Source: Leptospiraceae bacterium
Lineage (GTDB): Bacteria > Spirochaetota > Leptospiria > Leptospirales > Leptospiraceae
Length of the DNA stretch: 64,000 bases
Assembly (NCBI GenBank): GCA_022402465.1
Contig: JAKRSH010000041.1
Location: 1 to 64,000, forward strand
Direction of reading: 5' to 3'
Shown here: piece by piece, positions 15,720-24,574 of the stretch
Position numbering within the stretch: position 1 is the first letter of the stretch
Layout: every line of letters starts with the position of its first letter
Translations under genes and position numbers: made by a program
Notes under the pieces: generated by a model
Told to the model about the DNA's origin: nothing
Seen by the model: only the letters and a program-made list of their open reading frames with translations
The model's database searches: none

Positions 15720-16567
15720 AATTACTATTTGCAATTCTCTTATTTCCTTGTCTGATAGGTTGCTATAGTTTAGAAAAAAAATACAATTATGGGGAGTCTT
15801 TCCAATCTTCACCAGCAAATTGGGATGAAGAAAATCCACAATTTGAATCCGGCAAGCCCTACGAGGGACTAGATGATATTGGTGATTATATTTTCTCCCT
15901 ACCATCCAAACTCATTCTTTGGAACAGAGACATTTCAAGTCACAAAATCACAGAGGAAAATAAATTAATACTTAAGCAATATATCTTAGAAAATAACCTA
16001 AGAGCAGTTAAGGTTAGATTCAATCAATATTCTCCTGGAGGTGAATTGCAAAGAATTGTTCAAAATGAAAAGATTCATCCAGCAGCCAAATATACAGTGG
16101 GGCTTTTCAGTTGGTTAATTTATTCCATACTTCCAGAACGATTGTTTGCAGGACTTATTGGTGGGGATCATTACAACCCTTTTTCCGATACTATTCATAT
16201 ATATTCTAATAATGTTGTTGTGATGATTCATGAGGGTGGTCATGCCAAAGATTTTAGCCAAAGAGAGGCAGCGACATTGTATTCAGCCATATATTCAATT
16301 CCTATCATTGGCACCTTATACCACGAAGCTGTTGCAAGTGATGATGCACTCTCTTATTTTGCTGAGAAGGGCAATGATAAGGAAATAGAAGAGTCCTATA
16401 AATTATTGATCCCAGCTTATAGCACATACTTGGGAGGGTCCTTCGGTTATATATTGCAATCACCTTATTCAATAGTTGCTGTGATTCCTGGGCATACCTA
16501 TGGAAGATACAAAGCAAGGAAATTTCGAAATCGAGAAGAAGATAACAATGAAAGATCTAAAGACTAA
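15716..16567 (+). CDS. Putative zinc-metalloprotease lipoprotein (HEGGH)
   Basis: 283 residues with lipobox LIGC (Cys16). The segment VVVMIHEGGHAKDF contains HEGGH (His172 to His176), which fits the HExxH zinc signature. Glu204 in LYHEAVASDDA, about 30 residues on, could be the third ligand as in gluzincins. I do not recognise the family, and catalysis is inferred from the motif. The product is probably anchored in the cell envelope and is encoded with other lipoproteins. Confidence 0.6.
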   Translation: MKLLFAILLFPCLIGCYSLEKKYNYGESFQSSPANWDEENPQFESGKPYEGLDDIGDYIFSLPSKLILWNRDISSHKITEENKLILKQYILENNLRAVKVRFNQYSPGGELQRIVQNEKIHPAAKYTVGLFSWLIYSILPERLFAGLIGGDHYNPFSDTIHIYSNNVVVMIHEGGHAKDFSQREAATLYSAIYSIPIIGTLYHEAVASDDALSYFAEKGNDKEIEESYKLLIPAYSTYLGGSFGYILQSPYSIVAVIPGHTYGRYKARKFRNREEDNNERSKD

Positions 16568-17393
16568 ATTTTCTGAGCGATTTCAACATCTTAAATCCAA
16601 TCTTACAGTTGGCTTAGATCCTGAATGGAATAAGATTCCAGAATTTCTCAAGAAAGAAGAATTTCCTTTATTTATTTTTTGTAAAGAAATTATTGATGCA
16701 ACTGGTGAATTTGCCTTAGCATTCAAACCAAATATTGCCTTCTTTGAGAGATTCGGTTCAAAAGGTATTCAACAATTTGAAATGGCAGTAGAGTATATGA
16801 AACATGCTCATCCTTCTGCTATCATCATTGCTGATGCAAAAAGGGGTGATCTTGCCAATACCGCAAAAGAATATGCGGCTTATTATTTCCAATCTTTGGA
16901 ACTAGACTCTTTGACAATATCACCTTACATGGGTAAGGATACAATTATTCCCTATCTAGAAAATAATCTAGGCTCGGTCTTTGTACTTTGCTTAACATCC
17001 AATCCCTCTGCGATTGAATTCCAGAAATGGAAGGATGATTCTAGACCTAAGCAGTACCAAATTTTGCATGAGGCTGTTGCACATTTAGCCCGCGAATTGA
17101 ATCAAGAATACAAAGGTAGAGTAGGCATAGTTGTAGGTGGAACTAGACCATCCGAGATTGCAAAGATTCGATCTCAAGAAGAGGAATTGCTTTTTCTGAT
17201 TCCTGGATTTGGTGCCCAAGGTGGCAGTCTAGAAGAAATTATGGATGCCTCTGGTGAATTATCCTTTATCAATTCATCTAGAGGAATCCATTTTCTTAGT
17301 AGTGGTAAAGATTTTGCAGATCTTGCTCACGCAAAAGCAAAAGAAATCACTCAATCTATGAAAAATTGGTACGGCATTAAGTCTAAAAGTTAA
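16548..17393 (+). CDS. pyrF: Orotidine 5'-phosphate decarboxylase
   Basis: Last step of UMP synthesis: OMP to UMP plus CO2. The start is the ATG with GAGAAGAAG upstream, overlapping the previous gene by 20 bases; an upstream ATG at 16500 would add a spurious extension. The 281 residues include the catalytic DAKRGDLANTA motif. NLTVGLDPEW and a C-terminal GIVVGGTRPSEI place it in the longer type-2 subfamily. Confidence 0.93.
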   Translation: MKDLKTKFSERFQHLKSNLTVGLDPEWNKIPEFLKKEEFPLFIFCKEIIDATGEFALAFKPNIAFFERFGSKGIQQFEMAVEYMKHAHPSAIIIADAKRGDLANTAKEYAAYYFQSLELDSLTISPYMGKDTIIPYLENNLGSVFVLCLTSNPSAIEFQKWKDDSRPKQYQILHEAVAHLARELNQEYKGRVGIVVGGTRPSEIAKIRSQEEELLFLIPGFGAQGGSLEEIMDASGELSFINSSRGIHFLSSGKDFADLAHAKAKEITQSMKNWYGIKSKS

Positions 17394-17405
17394 AAAGGTA
17401 TTTCA

Positions 17406-18782
17406 TTGAAGAAGAAAGTAGCAGTTATTGGTTCAGGTATTTCAGGTTTAAGCATCTCTTATTTTTTATCAAAGAATTATGAAGTCGATTTATATGAATC
17501 TGCAGATTATATTGGTGGTCATACTAACACAGTAGATGTGGATGAAGATGGCAAGAAAATACCCATTGACACAGGATTTATAGTTTTCAATCACCAAACA
17601 TATCCTAATCTATTAAAATTATTTCACCACTTAGACGTACCAACTAAGAAATCGAATATGTCTTTCTCTGTTCAAAACGAAAAGACAGGTTTAGAATTTT
17701 GTGGTTCTGGTTTAAATGGATTGTTTGCACAAAGAAAGAATTTGTTGAGTTTATCTTATATTCGTTTTCTTCTTGAAATCGATAGATTCAATAAGGAAAG
17801 CATCAAAATACTCGAAGACCCCAAATACAAATCCTATACTCTAGGGCAGTATATGAAGGAAGAAAACTTTAACGAACGTATGTTGAGTGATTATTTAGTT
17901 CCTATGAGTTCTGCTGTTTGGTCAACCCCACCTGATCAAATGCTTCAATTTCCAGCAAGAACCTTGGTTCGCTTCTTTTATAACCATGGTTTTCTAGGTT
18001 TGAATACCCAGCACCAATGGTATACGGTAGATGGAGGCTCAAGAGAATACGTGCGCAGAATTATAAAGCCTTTTGAGAAAAACATTCACTTGAAATCTCC
18101 TGTTCTTGCAGTTGAGCCTAAGGGCAAGAAAGTAGAAATCACTTTGAAATCAAAAAACGTTCTTAGCTATGACAAAGTGATCCTTGCTAGCCACGGTGAC
18201 ACTGCTATGAAACTTTTAAAGAAACCAAGCAAGCTCCAGAAAGAAGTTCTCTCCGAATTTAAATTCCAACCTAACACAGCAACTCTGCATACTTATGAAG
18301 GGGATATGCCCAAAATCAAATCTACTTGGTCATCCTGGAATTATAAATATGGTAGGCAAGGCAATGAAACGGTCTCAGCAGTATCATCCTCATCCTCTAA
18401 ATCAAAGGCAAATTCAAAATCAAAAGCAAGTTCCTCTTCAATACCAAGTATTCATGCAGCGAACAAGGGAGAGCTAGTTCCTTTCACTGTCTATTGGATG
18501 AATAGGTTACAAGATGTATCTAAGAAGAAAAATTATTTTGTGACCATCAATGACCCCGATAGAATTCCAAAAGAACATATTATTCGAAAGATCCAATACG
18601 ACCATCCTCTATTTAGCATGGGATCGGTACAGGCTCAAGAGAGGTTTGCTGATTTGAATTCTGAATCCAATATTCATTTCGTTGGTGCCTACTTTCGTTA
18701 TGGTTTTCATGAGGATGGTATTGAATCTTCTGTGAGACTAGCTGAGCTAATTTTGGGGGAGAATCCTTGGCTGAGTCTATAG
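17406..18782 (+). CDS. FAD-dependent amine-oxidase-type oxidoreductase
   Basis: 458 residues. TTG start preceded by AAAGG. The N-terminal Rossmann motif VAVIGSGISGLSISYFLS binds FAD, with YESADYIGGHTNT and IDTGFIVFN typical of the amine-oxidase-like flavoproteins. These are found next to DUF1365 and cyclopropane synthase genes, as here, and are implicated in lipid modification. It has an unusual Ser/Lys-rich low-complexity insertion (about residues 327-348). It overlaps the next gene by 16 bases. Confidence 0.88.
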   Translation: MKKKVAVIGSGISGLSISYFLSKNYEVDLYESADYIGGHTNTVDVDEDGKKIPIDTGFIVFNHQTYPNLLKLFHHLDVPTKKSNMSFSVQNEKTGLEFCGSGLNGLFAQRKNLLSLSYIRFLLEIDRFNKESIKILEDPKYKSYTLGQYMKEENFNERMLSDYLVPMSSAVWSTPPDQMLQFPARTLVRFFYNHGFLGLNTQHQWYTVDGGSREYVRRIIKPFEKNIHLKSPVLAVEPKGKKVEITLKSKNVLSYDKVILASHGDTAMKLLKKPSKLQKEVLSEFKFQPNTATLHTYEGDMPKIKSTWSSWNYKYGRQGNETVSAVSSSSSKSKANSKSKASSSSIPSIHAANKGELVPFTVYWMNRLQDVSKKKNYFVTINDPDRIPKEHIIRKIQYDHPLFSMGSVQAQERFADLNSESNIHFVGAYFRYGFHEDGIESSVRLAELILGENPWLSL

Positions 18783-19579
18783 ACTTGAAGAGCTCAATCT
18801 ACGAGGCTAAGGTTTATCACACTAGACTACAGGGAGTGAAAAATATCTTCAGCTATGGAGTCTATACCTTCTTTCTTGATTTAGCAGAGATCGATACATT
18901 AGATAAAAATTATTTCCTATTTGCAAGAAATAGATTCTCTCTATTCTCCTTCTATGATAAAGATCATTTAGATCTAGGGGAAGCGGATATTCAAAAAAAT
19001 ATCCATGCTTATATTCGAAAAGAAGGATATAAGGGGACTATAGGAAAGATATTTTTACTAACGAATCTTCGAGTACTTGGTTATGTTTTTAATCCAGTTT
19101 CATTTTACTTTATTCTGAATGCGGAAGGAGAAAAGGTTTGTGCGATTGCTCAGGTAGGCAACACATTTGGTGAAATGAAACCATATTTCTTCCCCAAGCC
19201 TCGTACGGAAGGTGATTTTGATTTTGTCCTTGAGGCTGATAAATTTTTTTATGTTTCGCCATATATATCCTTGGATTCGAAATTTATTTTTAAATTAAAA
19301 ATGCCTTCCGAACAACTTAAGATACAAGTAGATTCTTATGAATCAGGTGAAAAAGTTTTGGGAACAGCATACACTGGCAAAAAAAAGGAATTCAATAACT
19401 CGAAATTACTACTTTATTTTCTAAAATACCCATTCGTAACAGTCAAAGTGATAGGGGCTATCCATGTACAGGCCCTCAAATTGTATATGAATAAGTTACC
19501 CTTCTTAAAAAAGAGCGATAATCAGGAATTACAAAGAGGTGTCTTCCTTGGAAAAAACAGCCACTCAGAGCATATCTGA
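18767..19579 (+). CDS. DUF1365 family protein
   Basis: 270 residues. TTG start within the end of the flavoprotein gene. Family hallmarks visible are YEAKVYHTRL near the N terminus and GYVFNPVSFYF with a following VGNTFGE. DUF1365 proteins almost always accompany the flavoprotein and cyclopropane-synthase-like methyltransferase found on either side. Their reaction is not established. It overlaps the next gene by about 40 bases. Confidence 0.85.
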   Translation: MAESIDLKSSIYEAKVYHTRLQGVKNIFSYGVYTFFLDLAEIDTLDKNYFLFARNRFSLFSFYDKDHLDLGEADIQKNIHAYIRKEGYKGTIGKIFLLTNLRVLGYVFNPVSFYFILNAEGEKVCAIAQVGNTFGEMKPYFFPKPRTEGDFDFVLEADKFFYVSPYISLDSKFIFKLKMPSEQLKIQVDSYESGEKVLGTAYTGKKKEFNNSKLLLYFLKYPFVTVKVIGAIHVQALKLYMNKLPFLKKSDNQELQRGVFLGKNSHSEHI

Positions 19580-20840
19580 AGAATCATTAGACAAGCAAAG
19601 GTCTAGTGGATATAAATTTTACCAATCTTTATTTTTTAAAGCACTATCATCCATGCAGAAAGGATCCTTGCGAATTTTATTGCCAGATGGGACACAAACC
19701 TATTTAGGAAATCCTAATTCAAATCTGGATCCGAAATTCCACAATGGGATGATCCAAATTCATGACCCTGTTTTCTTTCGCAAGGCTGTACTCTATGGAG
19801 ATATAGGCTTTAGTGAAGCATATCTAGATGGAGACTGGGATACAGATAACATAGAACATGTGATTAGTTGGTTTATTCTCAATGTTGAAGCAGCACCAAA
19901 TATGTCAGGAACAAATAATAAAATGTTCCACTTAGACCTCTTCAACCTTGCCAATAAATTTTTGAATGTAATTCGAAAGAATTCAATCAAGGGATCTCGC
20001 AAAAATATTGTAGCTCACTACGATCTTGGGAATGGTTTTTATAAATTATTTCTTGATAAGACTATGACATACTCTTCTGCCTACTTTGAAGAGGTAGATC
20101 AGAAATTAGAAGATGCTCAATTGCTTAAAGTTGATAAGTTATGTAAGAAACTCAAACTAAAGAAGGGTGAGCATCTTCTCGAAATTGGTTCTGGTTGGGG
20201 ATTTCTTGCCGTTCATGCAGCTAAACACTATGGAGTCAAAGTAACATCGGTTACGCTTTCTGATGAGCAATTGAAGTATGCGAGAGCAAGAGCTGTTCAA
20301 GAAAATCTGTCGAACCAGATTGAGTTCAAATTATTGGACTACAGAAAGATAGAAGGCTCTTATGATAAGATTGTCTCAGTGGAAATGCTTGAGGCTGTAG
20401 GGGAAAAATACTATGAGTCCTTCTTCGCTAAATGCCAGGAAGTTCTTAAGCCAGATGGGCTTATGGCCTTGCAAGTAATTACCTGCCCAGACAATCGCTT
20501 TGAAGAAATCAAAAAAGGCGTAGATTTTATCCAAAAACATATTTTCCCAGGCTCCTTGATCCCATCCATAGCACGCTTAAACAAGGCGGTCAATCGAACA
20601 GGAGATATGTTCCTCTATGAAATGGAAGATATGGGAAGGCATTATGCAAGAACCTTGAATCTTTGGCAAGATACCTTTGATAAGAATGTGGAAGAGGTTC
20701 GTAAAGAAGGCTTCGATGAGAAATTCATTCGCAAATGGAGATACTATTTAAGTTATTGTGCGGCTGCTTTCAGGATGAAGAATCTTAGTGTTATTCAGAT
20801 GGTATATACAAGACCTAACAATTATAACTTAGAGGATTAA
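19539..20840 (+). CDS. Cyclopropane-fatty-acyl-phospholipid synthase-like methyltransferase
   Basis: 433 residues, usual length. NIVAHYDLGNGFYKLFLD and MTYSSAYFE are family signatures, with the AdoMet motif LLEIGSGWGFLAVHAA. The enzyme methylates unsaturated fatty-acyl chains of membrane lipids using AdoMet. With the two genes upstream it probably makes a modified membrane fatty acid, though the exact product cannot be told from sequence. The GTG start is the longest; a TTG three codons later is possible. Confidence 0.88.
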   Translation: MSSLEKTATQSISEESLDKQRSSGYKFYQSLFFKALSSMQKGSLRILLPDGTQTYLGNPNSNLDPKFHNGMIQIHDPVFFRKAVLYGDIGFSEAYLDGDWDTDNIEHVISWFILNVEAAPNMSGTNNKMFHLDLFNLANKFLNVIRKNSIKGSRKNIVAHYDLGNGFYKLFLDKTMTYSSAYFEEVDQKLEDAQLLKVDKLCKKLKLKKGEHLLEIGSGWGFLAVHAAKHYGVKVTSVTLSDEQLKYARARAVQENLSNQIEFKLLDYRKIEGSYDKIVSVEMLEAVGEKYYESFFAKCQEVLKPDGLMALQVITCPDNRFEEIKKGVDFIQKHIFPGSLIPSIARLNKAVNRTGDMFLYEMEDMGRHYARTLNLWQDTFDKNVEEVRKEGFDEKFIRKWRYYLSYCAAAFRMKNLSVIQMVYTRPNNYNLED

Positions 20841-20845
20841 ATCAC

Positions 20846-21289
20846 TTGCGCGAGATCAAAAAAGATTATGAATTTCCTTGTTCTATCGATATACTTTGGG
20901 AGACCTGCACAGTATACGAGATACTCATACATTGGTTAGCTGATGAAGTAAGAGGTCGTCCCAAGCTTGGACAAGAATTTTCTTGGTCTTGGAAATTTGG
21001 GGAAGAGGGCGAGTTCACCACAAAAGGTATTTATGAAGCCATAGAACCTAATAAACTTTTGGTGTTAAGGTGGAAGAATCATCCGGCAGGAGATATTTTC
21101 TTGAAGTTGGAGTTCAAAGAACATAATAAAGGCTCTTTACTAACAATCACAAATGGAGGTTATCCAGACTCAGGACATTTTGATTTATGGCTAGAAGGTG
21201 CAGAAGCTGGTTGGGATGATCAAGTAAAACGATTGAGAAGTTTCTTAGAGGCACATCCTAATCCAAGAGAAGTCATAGTAAACAAATAA
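20846..21289 (+). CDS. SRPBCC/AHSA1-type protein
   Basis: 147 residues with the Bet v1/AHSA1 pattern: an N-terminal strand around DYEFPCSID, WSWKFGEEGEF, and the C-terminal helix GWDDQVKRLRSFLE. These bind hydrophobic ligands. It starts (TTG) five bases after the methyltransferase stop and may belong to the lipid-modification operon. Confidence 0.75.
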   Translation: MREIKKDYEFPCSIDILWETCTVYEILIHWLADEVRGRPKLGQEFSWSWKFGEEGEFTTKGIYEAIEPNKLLVLRWKNHPAGDIFLKLEFKEHNKGSLLTITNGGYPDSGHFDLWLEGAEAGWDDQVKRLRSFLEAHPNPREVIVNK

Positions 21290-21360
21290 GACTTGAATGC
21301 AGGAGTCGTTTAAAAATCATGGTAAATAGACAGGATTTTTTAAATCAGAAGGAAAAAAAT

Positions 21361-21726
21361 ATGGAATATCCGGAACTAGAAACTTATTTCCAGGAATTAA
21401 CGGACATTACAGATAAGGTAGCAACAATGAATACTCATTTTGATGCTACCCCAAAAGATGATATACAAGCTATGCTTAAGTTTCATGAGAATTTGCTCAC
21501 TATCCCTTGGGAACATTCGGAGAAGCCTTACTTTGAATTATTTTGTAGCTACTTTTCCTTTCATCTAAAGATTGTTGAAGAGATTATAATGGAAGCTAGA
21601 GAAATTCTGGAACCAGAGCATAGACCTTATGTAAAACAAATTGTAGCTTATGTAAAATCATGCGAAGAGTGGTTTGCAAATCTTAAGAAAAACAAGAAAA
21701 AATCTATTAAAGCCCAGGTTGCATAA
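21361..21726 (+). CDS. Hypothetical helical protein
   Basis: 121 residues from the ATG preceded by AAGGA; an ATG at 21319 adds 14 residues. Mostly helical and acidic at the N terminus, with a basic C-terminal tail (KKNKKKSIKAQ). It has His and Glu residues in HFDA, KFHENL and SFHLKIVEEI that could suggest a hemerythrin-like bundle, but I cannot confirm this. No membrane segment. Confidence 0.6.
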   Translation: MEYPELETYFQELTDITDKVATMNTHFDATPKDDIQAMLKFHENLLTIPWEHSEKPYFELFCSYFSFHLKIVEEIIMEAREILEPEHRPYVKQIVAYVKSCEEWFANLKKNKKKSIKAQVA

Positions 21727-21742
21727 TTTTCTATTTCCCATA

Positions 21743-21785
21743 AATTGCCTATCCTGATTAATTTGAAGATTACGGTGATAGGCAA
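21743..21785 (+). promoter_or_regulatory. Hairpin at the start of the DUF1574 gene
   Basis: AATTGCCTATC and GATAGGCAATT are perfect complements separated by about 22 bases. The right arm runs into the TTG start codon of the next gene and would cover its ribosome site. It could end the preceding transcript or restrict translation. It lacks a T-run. Confidence 0.5.
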
Positions 21786-22853
21786 TTGAAATCCAAAAAA
21801 TTCTTATTCTATCCAATCATACTTTTTGGTTTTTTGTTTCTAGTTGATAAAATATTTCTTCTAGATTCGGTTCGGCTTTTAATCAAAAGCGATTTTACTT
21901 ATGTTTACTACGAAACCAAAGATAAGCTTCTCAAAGTTTTTATAGAAAAATACAAATCTGGTGAGTTAACAGCTAACAACAAAAAAGTTATGGTGATTCT
22001 TGGATCATCTCGTCTTCTTTATTTCAACAATAAAGAATTGGAGGAATTCTATCCTAGTTGGGAGATCTATAATTTTTCTTCTGCCGTTACAACACCTGCT
22101 TACTACTGGTATTATTTACAGCAAATAATCGAAGCTGGAGTGCGACCTGATTTGGTTGTTCTTGAGACCGATCCGAATCAGTTCAATGTGAATTCAATCT
22201 TCAAGGAATCGAATCTAACTTATAGCTTTGATCTTCCCTTTATCTTTCAATATGCTGGTCTTTTCGGTAGAGATTATGTTAATTATTATATTGGCAAAAG
22301 TCTATTCGCTGTTAAGGTAAACAAACCTTATTTAGATGCAGCTTTTCGAAATTACAATAGCCCGAATCTTCCTCTAGTTGCTGCTATGAAAGAATCCATT
22401 CGTACGGAATTGATAAAGAATAAAGGGCATGCTTCTTCTCCAGTTGAAGAGTTTTTTGAAAAAGATTCAAGCAATTTAGAGGCAACAAGCCAAAGAACAA
22501 TTGATTGGCTTTTTAGTTCCTATAAGCCTTCCGAAATGCAATTTTCCTTTTTCGATATTTTACTTTCTGAAACCAAGAAGAAGAATATCCCGCTATTGAT
22601 TGTCTGGCCTCAGTCTTCCAAGTCTATGCAAGATCGATTGAAGGCATCATCCTTGCCCCAAGAATGGTACAAGCAAGCTGAGAGTATAACATCGAAATAC
22701 GGATATTCCATCATGAATATGGACGATACGAAGGAGTACTTTTGCAACAGCTTTGCAGACGGTGGGCACATTGCTAAAGATTGCTACCGACCATTCATTC
22801 GTTATATATTCTTACAGTATTTCAAGACTTACCAGCCTGATAAGTACAATTAG
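21786..22853 (+). CDS. DUF1574 family protein
   Basis: 355 residues; one N-terminal membrane helix (about 6-25), then an extracytoplasmic SGNH-like domain with VILGSSRLLYF near the N terminus and a late ADGGHIAKDC histidine. DUF1574 proteins are characteristic of Leptospira and resemble esterases or acyltransferases; the substrate is unknown. The start is TTG. Its stop is followed one base later by the ZIP gene. Confidence 0.75.
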   Translation: MKSKKFLFYPIILFGFLFLVDKIFLLDSVRLLIKSDFTYVYYETKDKLLKVFIEKYKSGELTANNKKVMVILGSSRLLYFNNKELEEFYPSWEIYNFSSAVTTPAYYWYYLQQIIEAGVRPDLVVLETDPNQFNVNSIFKESNLTYSFDLPFIFQYAGLFGRDYVNYYIGKSLFAVKVNKPYLDAAFRNYNSPNLPLVAAMKESIRTELIKNKGHASSPVEEFFEKDSSNLEATSQRTIDWLFSSYKPSEMQFSFFDILLSETKKKNIPLLIVWPQSSKSMQDRLKASSLPQEWYKQAESITSKYGYSIMNMDDTKEYFCNSFADGGHIAKDCYRPFIRYIFLQYFKTYQPDKYN

Positions 22854-22854
22854 G

Positions 22855-23697
22855 ATGAGCGAATCAAATATTATTTCTTGGTTTAGTGAATTAAATCCTA
22901 TTAGTCTTGCTTTTCTTGCAACAATGTTTACTTGGTTTTGCACAGCCTTAGGTGCGTCGTTTGTCTATTTTTTTAATTCTATCAATCAGAAAGTTTTTAA
23001 TGGAATGCTTGGTTTTGCTGCAGGAATTATGATCTCAGCAAGCTTCTGGTCATTGCTTTTACCTGCTATAGAAATCAGTGAAGAAAATGGAAATTTATTA
23101 CCATGGCTTCCTGCTACAATTGGTTTTCTAGTTGGTAGTTTATCCTTATTTGCATTTCATAAAATACTTCCTCATCTTCATGTTGGATTTGATTCCAATC
23201 GACAAGAAGGTGGTAAAAGTTCGTGGACTAGGAGTATGTTACTCATAATTGCAATTACGATTCATAATTTGCCTGAAGGCTTAGCAGTTGGTGTTGCCTT
23301 TGGTGTACTTGGCAATGGATTTAGTCCTGAAATTTTTCTCACTGCTATAGCAGTTGCATTTGGTATTGGTATTCAAAATATTCCTGAAGGTGCTGCTGTT
23401 TCTATTCCACTTAGAAGAGAAGGGTATTCTAGAAATAAAAGTTTTTATTATGGTCAACTTTCAGGCATGGTAGAGCCCATAGGTGGAATAATAGGTGCTG
23501 CCTTGGTTGTGTCTATACAATCCTTGTTACCATATGCTCTTGGTTTTGCGGCCGGTGCTATGATCTTTGTAGTTGTTGAAGAACTTATTCCTGAGTCACA
23601 TAGCGGGAATGAAACACAAAACTCTACCTTGGGAGCAATTATTGGCTTTACTCTAATGATGGTCTTAGACTTGGGAATGAATGGCATCATTCTTTGA
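22855..23697 (+). CDS. ZIP family metal transporter
   Basis: 280 residues, about eight membrane helices. Helix IV has ITIHNLPEGLAVG and helix V has IQNIPEGAAVS, the metal-binding motifs of ZupT/ZIP importers of zinc and other divalent cations. The ATG one base after the preceding stop is preferred over the upstream ATG inside that gene. It is the last gene of the long plus-strand run. Confidence 0.9.
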   Translation: MSESNIISWFSELNPISLAFLATMFTWFCTALGASFVYFFNSINQKVFNGMLGFAAGIMISASFWSLLLPAIEISEENGNLLPWLPATIGFLVGSLSLFAFHKILPHLHVGFDSNRQEGGKSSWTRSMLLIIAITIHNLPEGLAVGVAFGVLGNGFSPEIFLTAIAVAFGIGIQNIPEGAAVSIPLRREGYSRNKSFYYGQLSGMVEPIGGIIGAALVVSIQSLLPYALGFAAGAMIFVVVEELIPESHSGNETQNSTLGAIIGFTLMMVLDLGMNGIIL

Positions 23698-23928
23698 TTG
23701 GCAAACGGATTAGGAATTTTTCGAGCTACTGCTACTAATCTCGAAAGGAACCTAAAACCCCCTGTTCAGGGGAGTAGAAATAGGGAAAATAAATATCCAA
23801 CAAAATTTTGTTTTGAATAAATTAAACAAGCTGATATATTAAAGTTGATTAGAACTGAAAAAGATGAAATTTGGAAGAGAGATCAGGGCATTATTTACTT
23901 TTTATTGCTAAGCCTACACTAAGGAAGA
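23698..23928. other. Intergenic region with two inverted repeats
   Basis: TTTCGAG/CTCGAAA flank a 14-base loop near 23718-23745, and CCCCTG/CAGGGG lie at about 23760-23775. Neither is followed by a T-run on the plus strand, so termination is uncertain. The remainder must hold the promoter for the response-regulator gene, which has an AAGGAAG ribosome site. Confidence 0.4.
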
Positions 23929-24570
23929 ATGAAAGAAGATAAGAAAAATATCCATATAGGTATTGTAGAGAATGATTCTTACTTCTTGAAGGAAGTTGAA
24001 GAAAGACTTTCGAAATTAGATAATATTGCATCAATTTCTTCTTGGGCTTCTTCAGAATTATTTTTACAAGATTCAAATATTAAAAAAATAGAGATTTTAT
24101 TCCTAGATATAATGCTACCCGGTCAAAATGGAATAGATTTGGTTGAGAATTTATCTGTGCAGTATCCGAACTTAAAGGTAATTATGCTCACGAATATGAA
24201 TTCAGATGAAATGATTTTTAGTTCAATTAAGAATGGTGCCCAAGGATATATATTGAAATCTGATATTTCACGACTCAGTGAAGTTGTAGAGGTTGTAAGA
24301 AATGGAGGAGCAATCATCACACCAACGATTGCATTGAGGGTTTTTTCAAGTTTTAGAAGACCAACTGTAGATGAAATCCCCGAACTTAGTCTACGTGAGA
24401 AACAAATTTTACAATTATTAGTTAAAGGAAAAACCATAGGTTCGGTAGCCAGTTTTCTAATGCTTAGTGAGCATACTGTTCATGGTTATGTGAAGTCTAT
24501 TTATAAAAAATTGAATGTGCATAATAGAGTAGAACTTACAAAAAAAGCTCAAAAACTTTCCTTAGATTAA
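23929..24570 (+). CDS. NarL/LuxR-type response regulator
   Basis: 213 residues. The receiver domain (about 8-125) has Asp60 in LFLDIMLPG as phospho-acceptor, with the VIMLTN and YILKSD positions conserved. The C-terminal helix-turn-helix (about 150-213) reads LSLREKQILQLLVKGKTI, then LSEHTVHGYVKSIYKKLNV. It should bind DNA when phosphorylated. Its presumed partner is the sensor encoded four bases downstream. Confidence 0.92.
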   Translation: MKEDKKNIHIGIVENDSYFLKEVEERLSKLDNIASISSWASSELFLQDSNIKKIEILFLDIMLPGQNGIDLVENLSVQYPNLKVIMLTNMNSDEMIFSSIKNGAQGYILKSDISRLSEVVEVVRNGGAIITPTIALRVFSSFRRPTVDEIPELSLREKQILQLLVKGKTIGSVASFLMLSEHTVHGYVKSIYKKLNVHNRVELTKKAQKLSLD

Positions 24571-24574
24571 ACAT

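Noticed and set aside
23757-23778. Terminator after the ZIP transporter gene
   Set aside because: The stem CCCCTG/CAGGGG has a two-base loop and no T-run, so I did not call it as a terminator.
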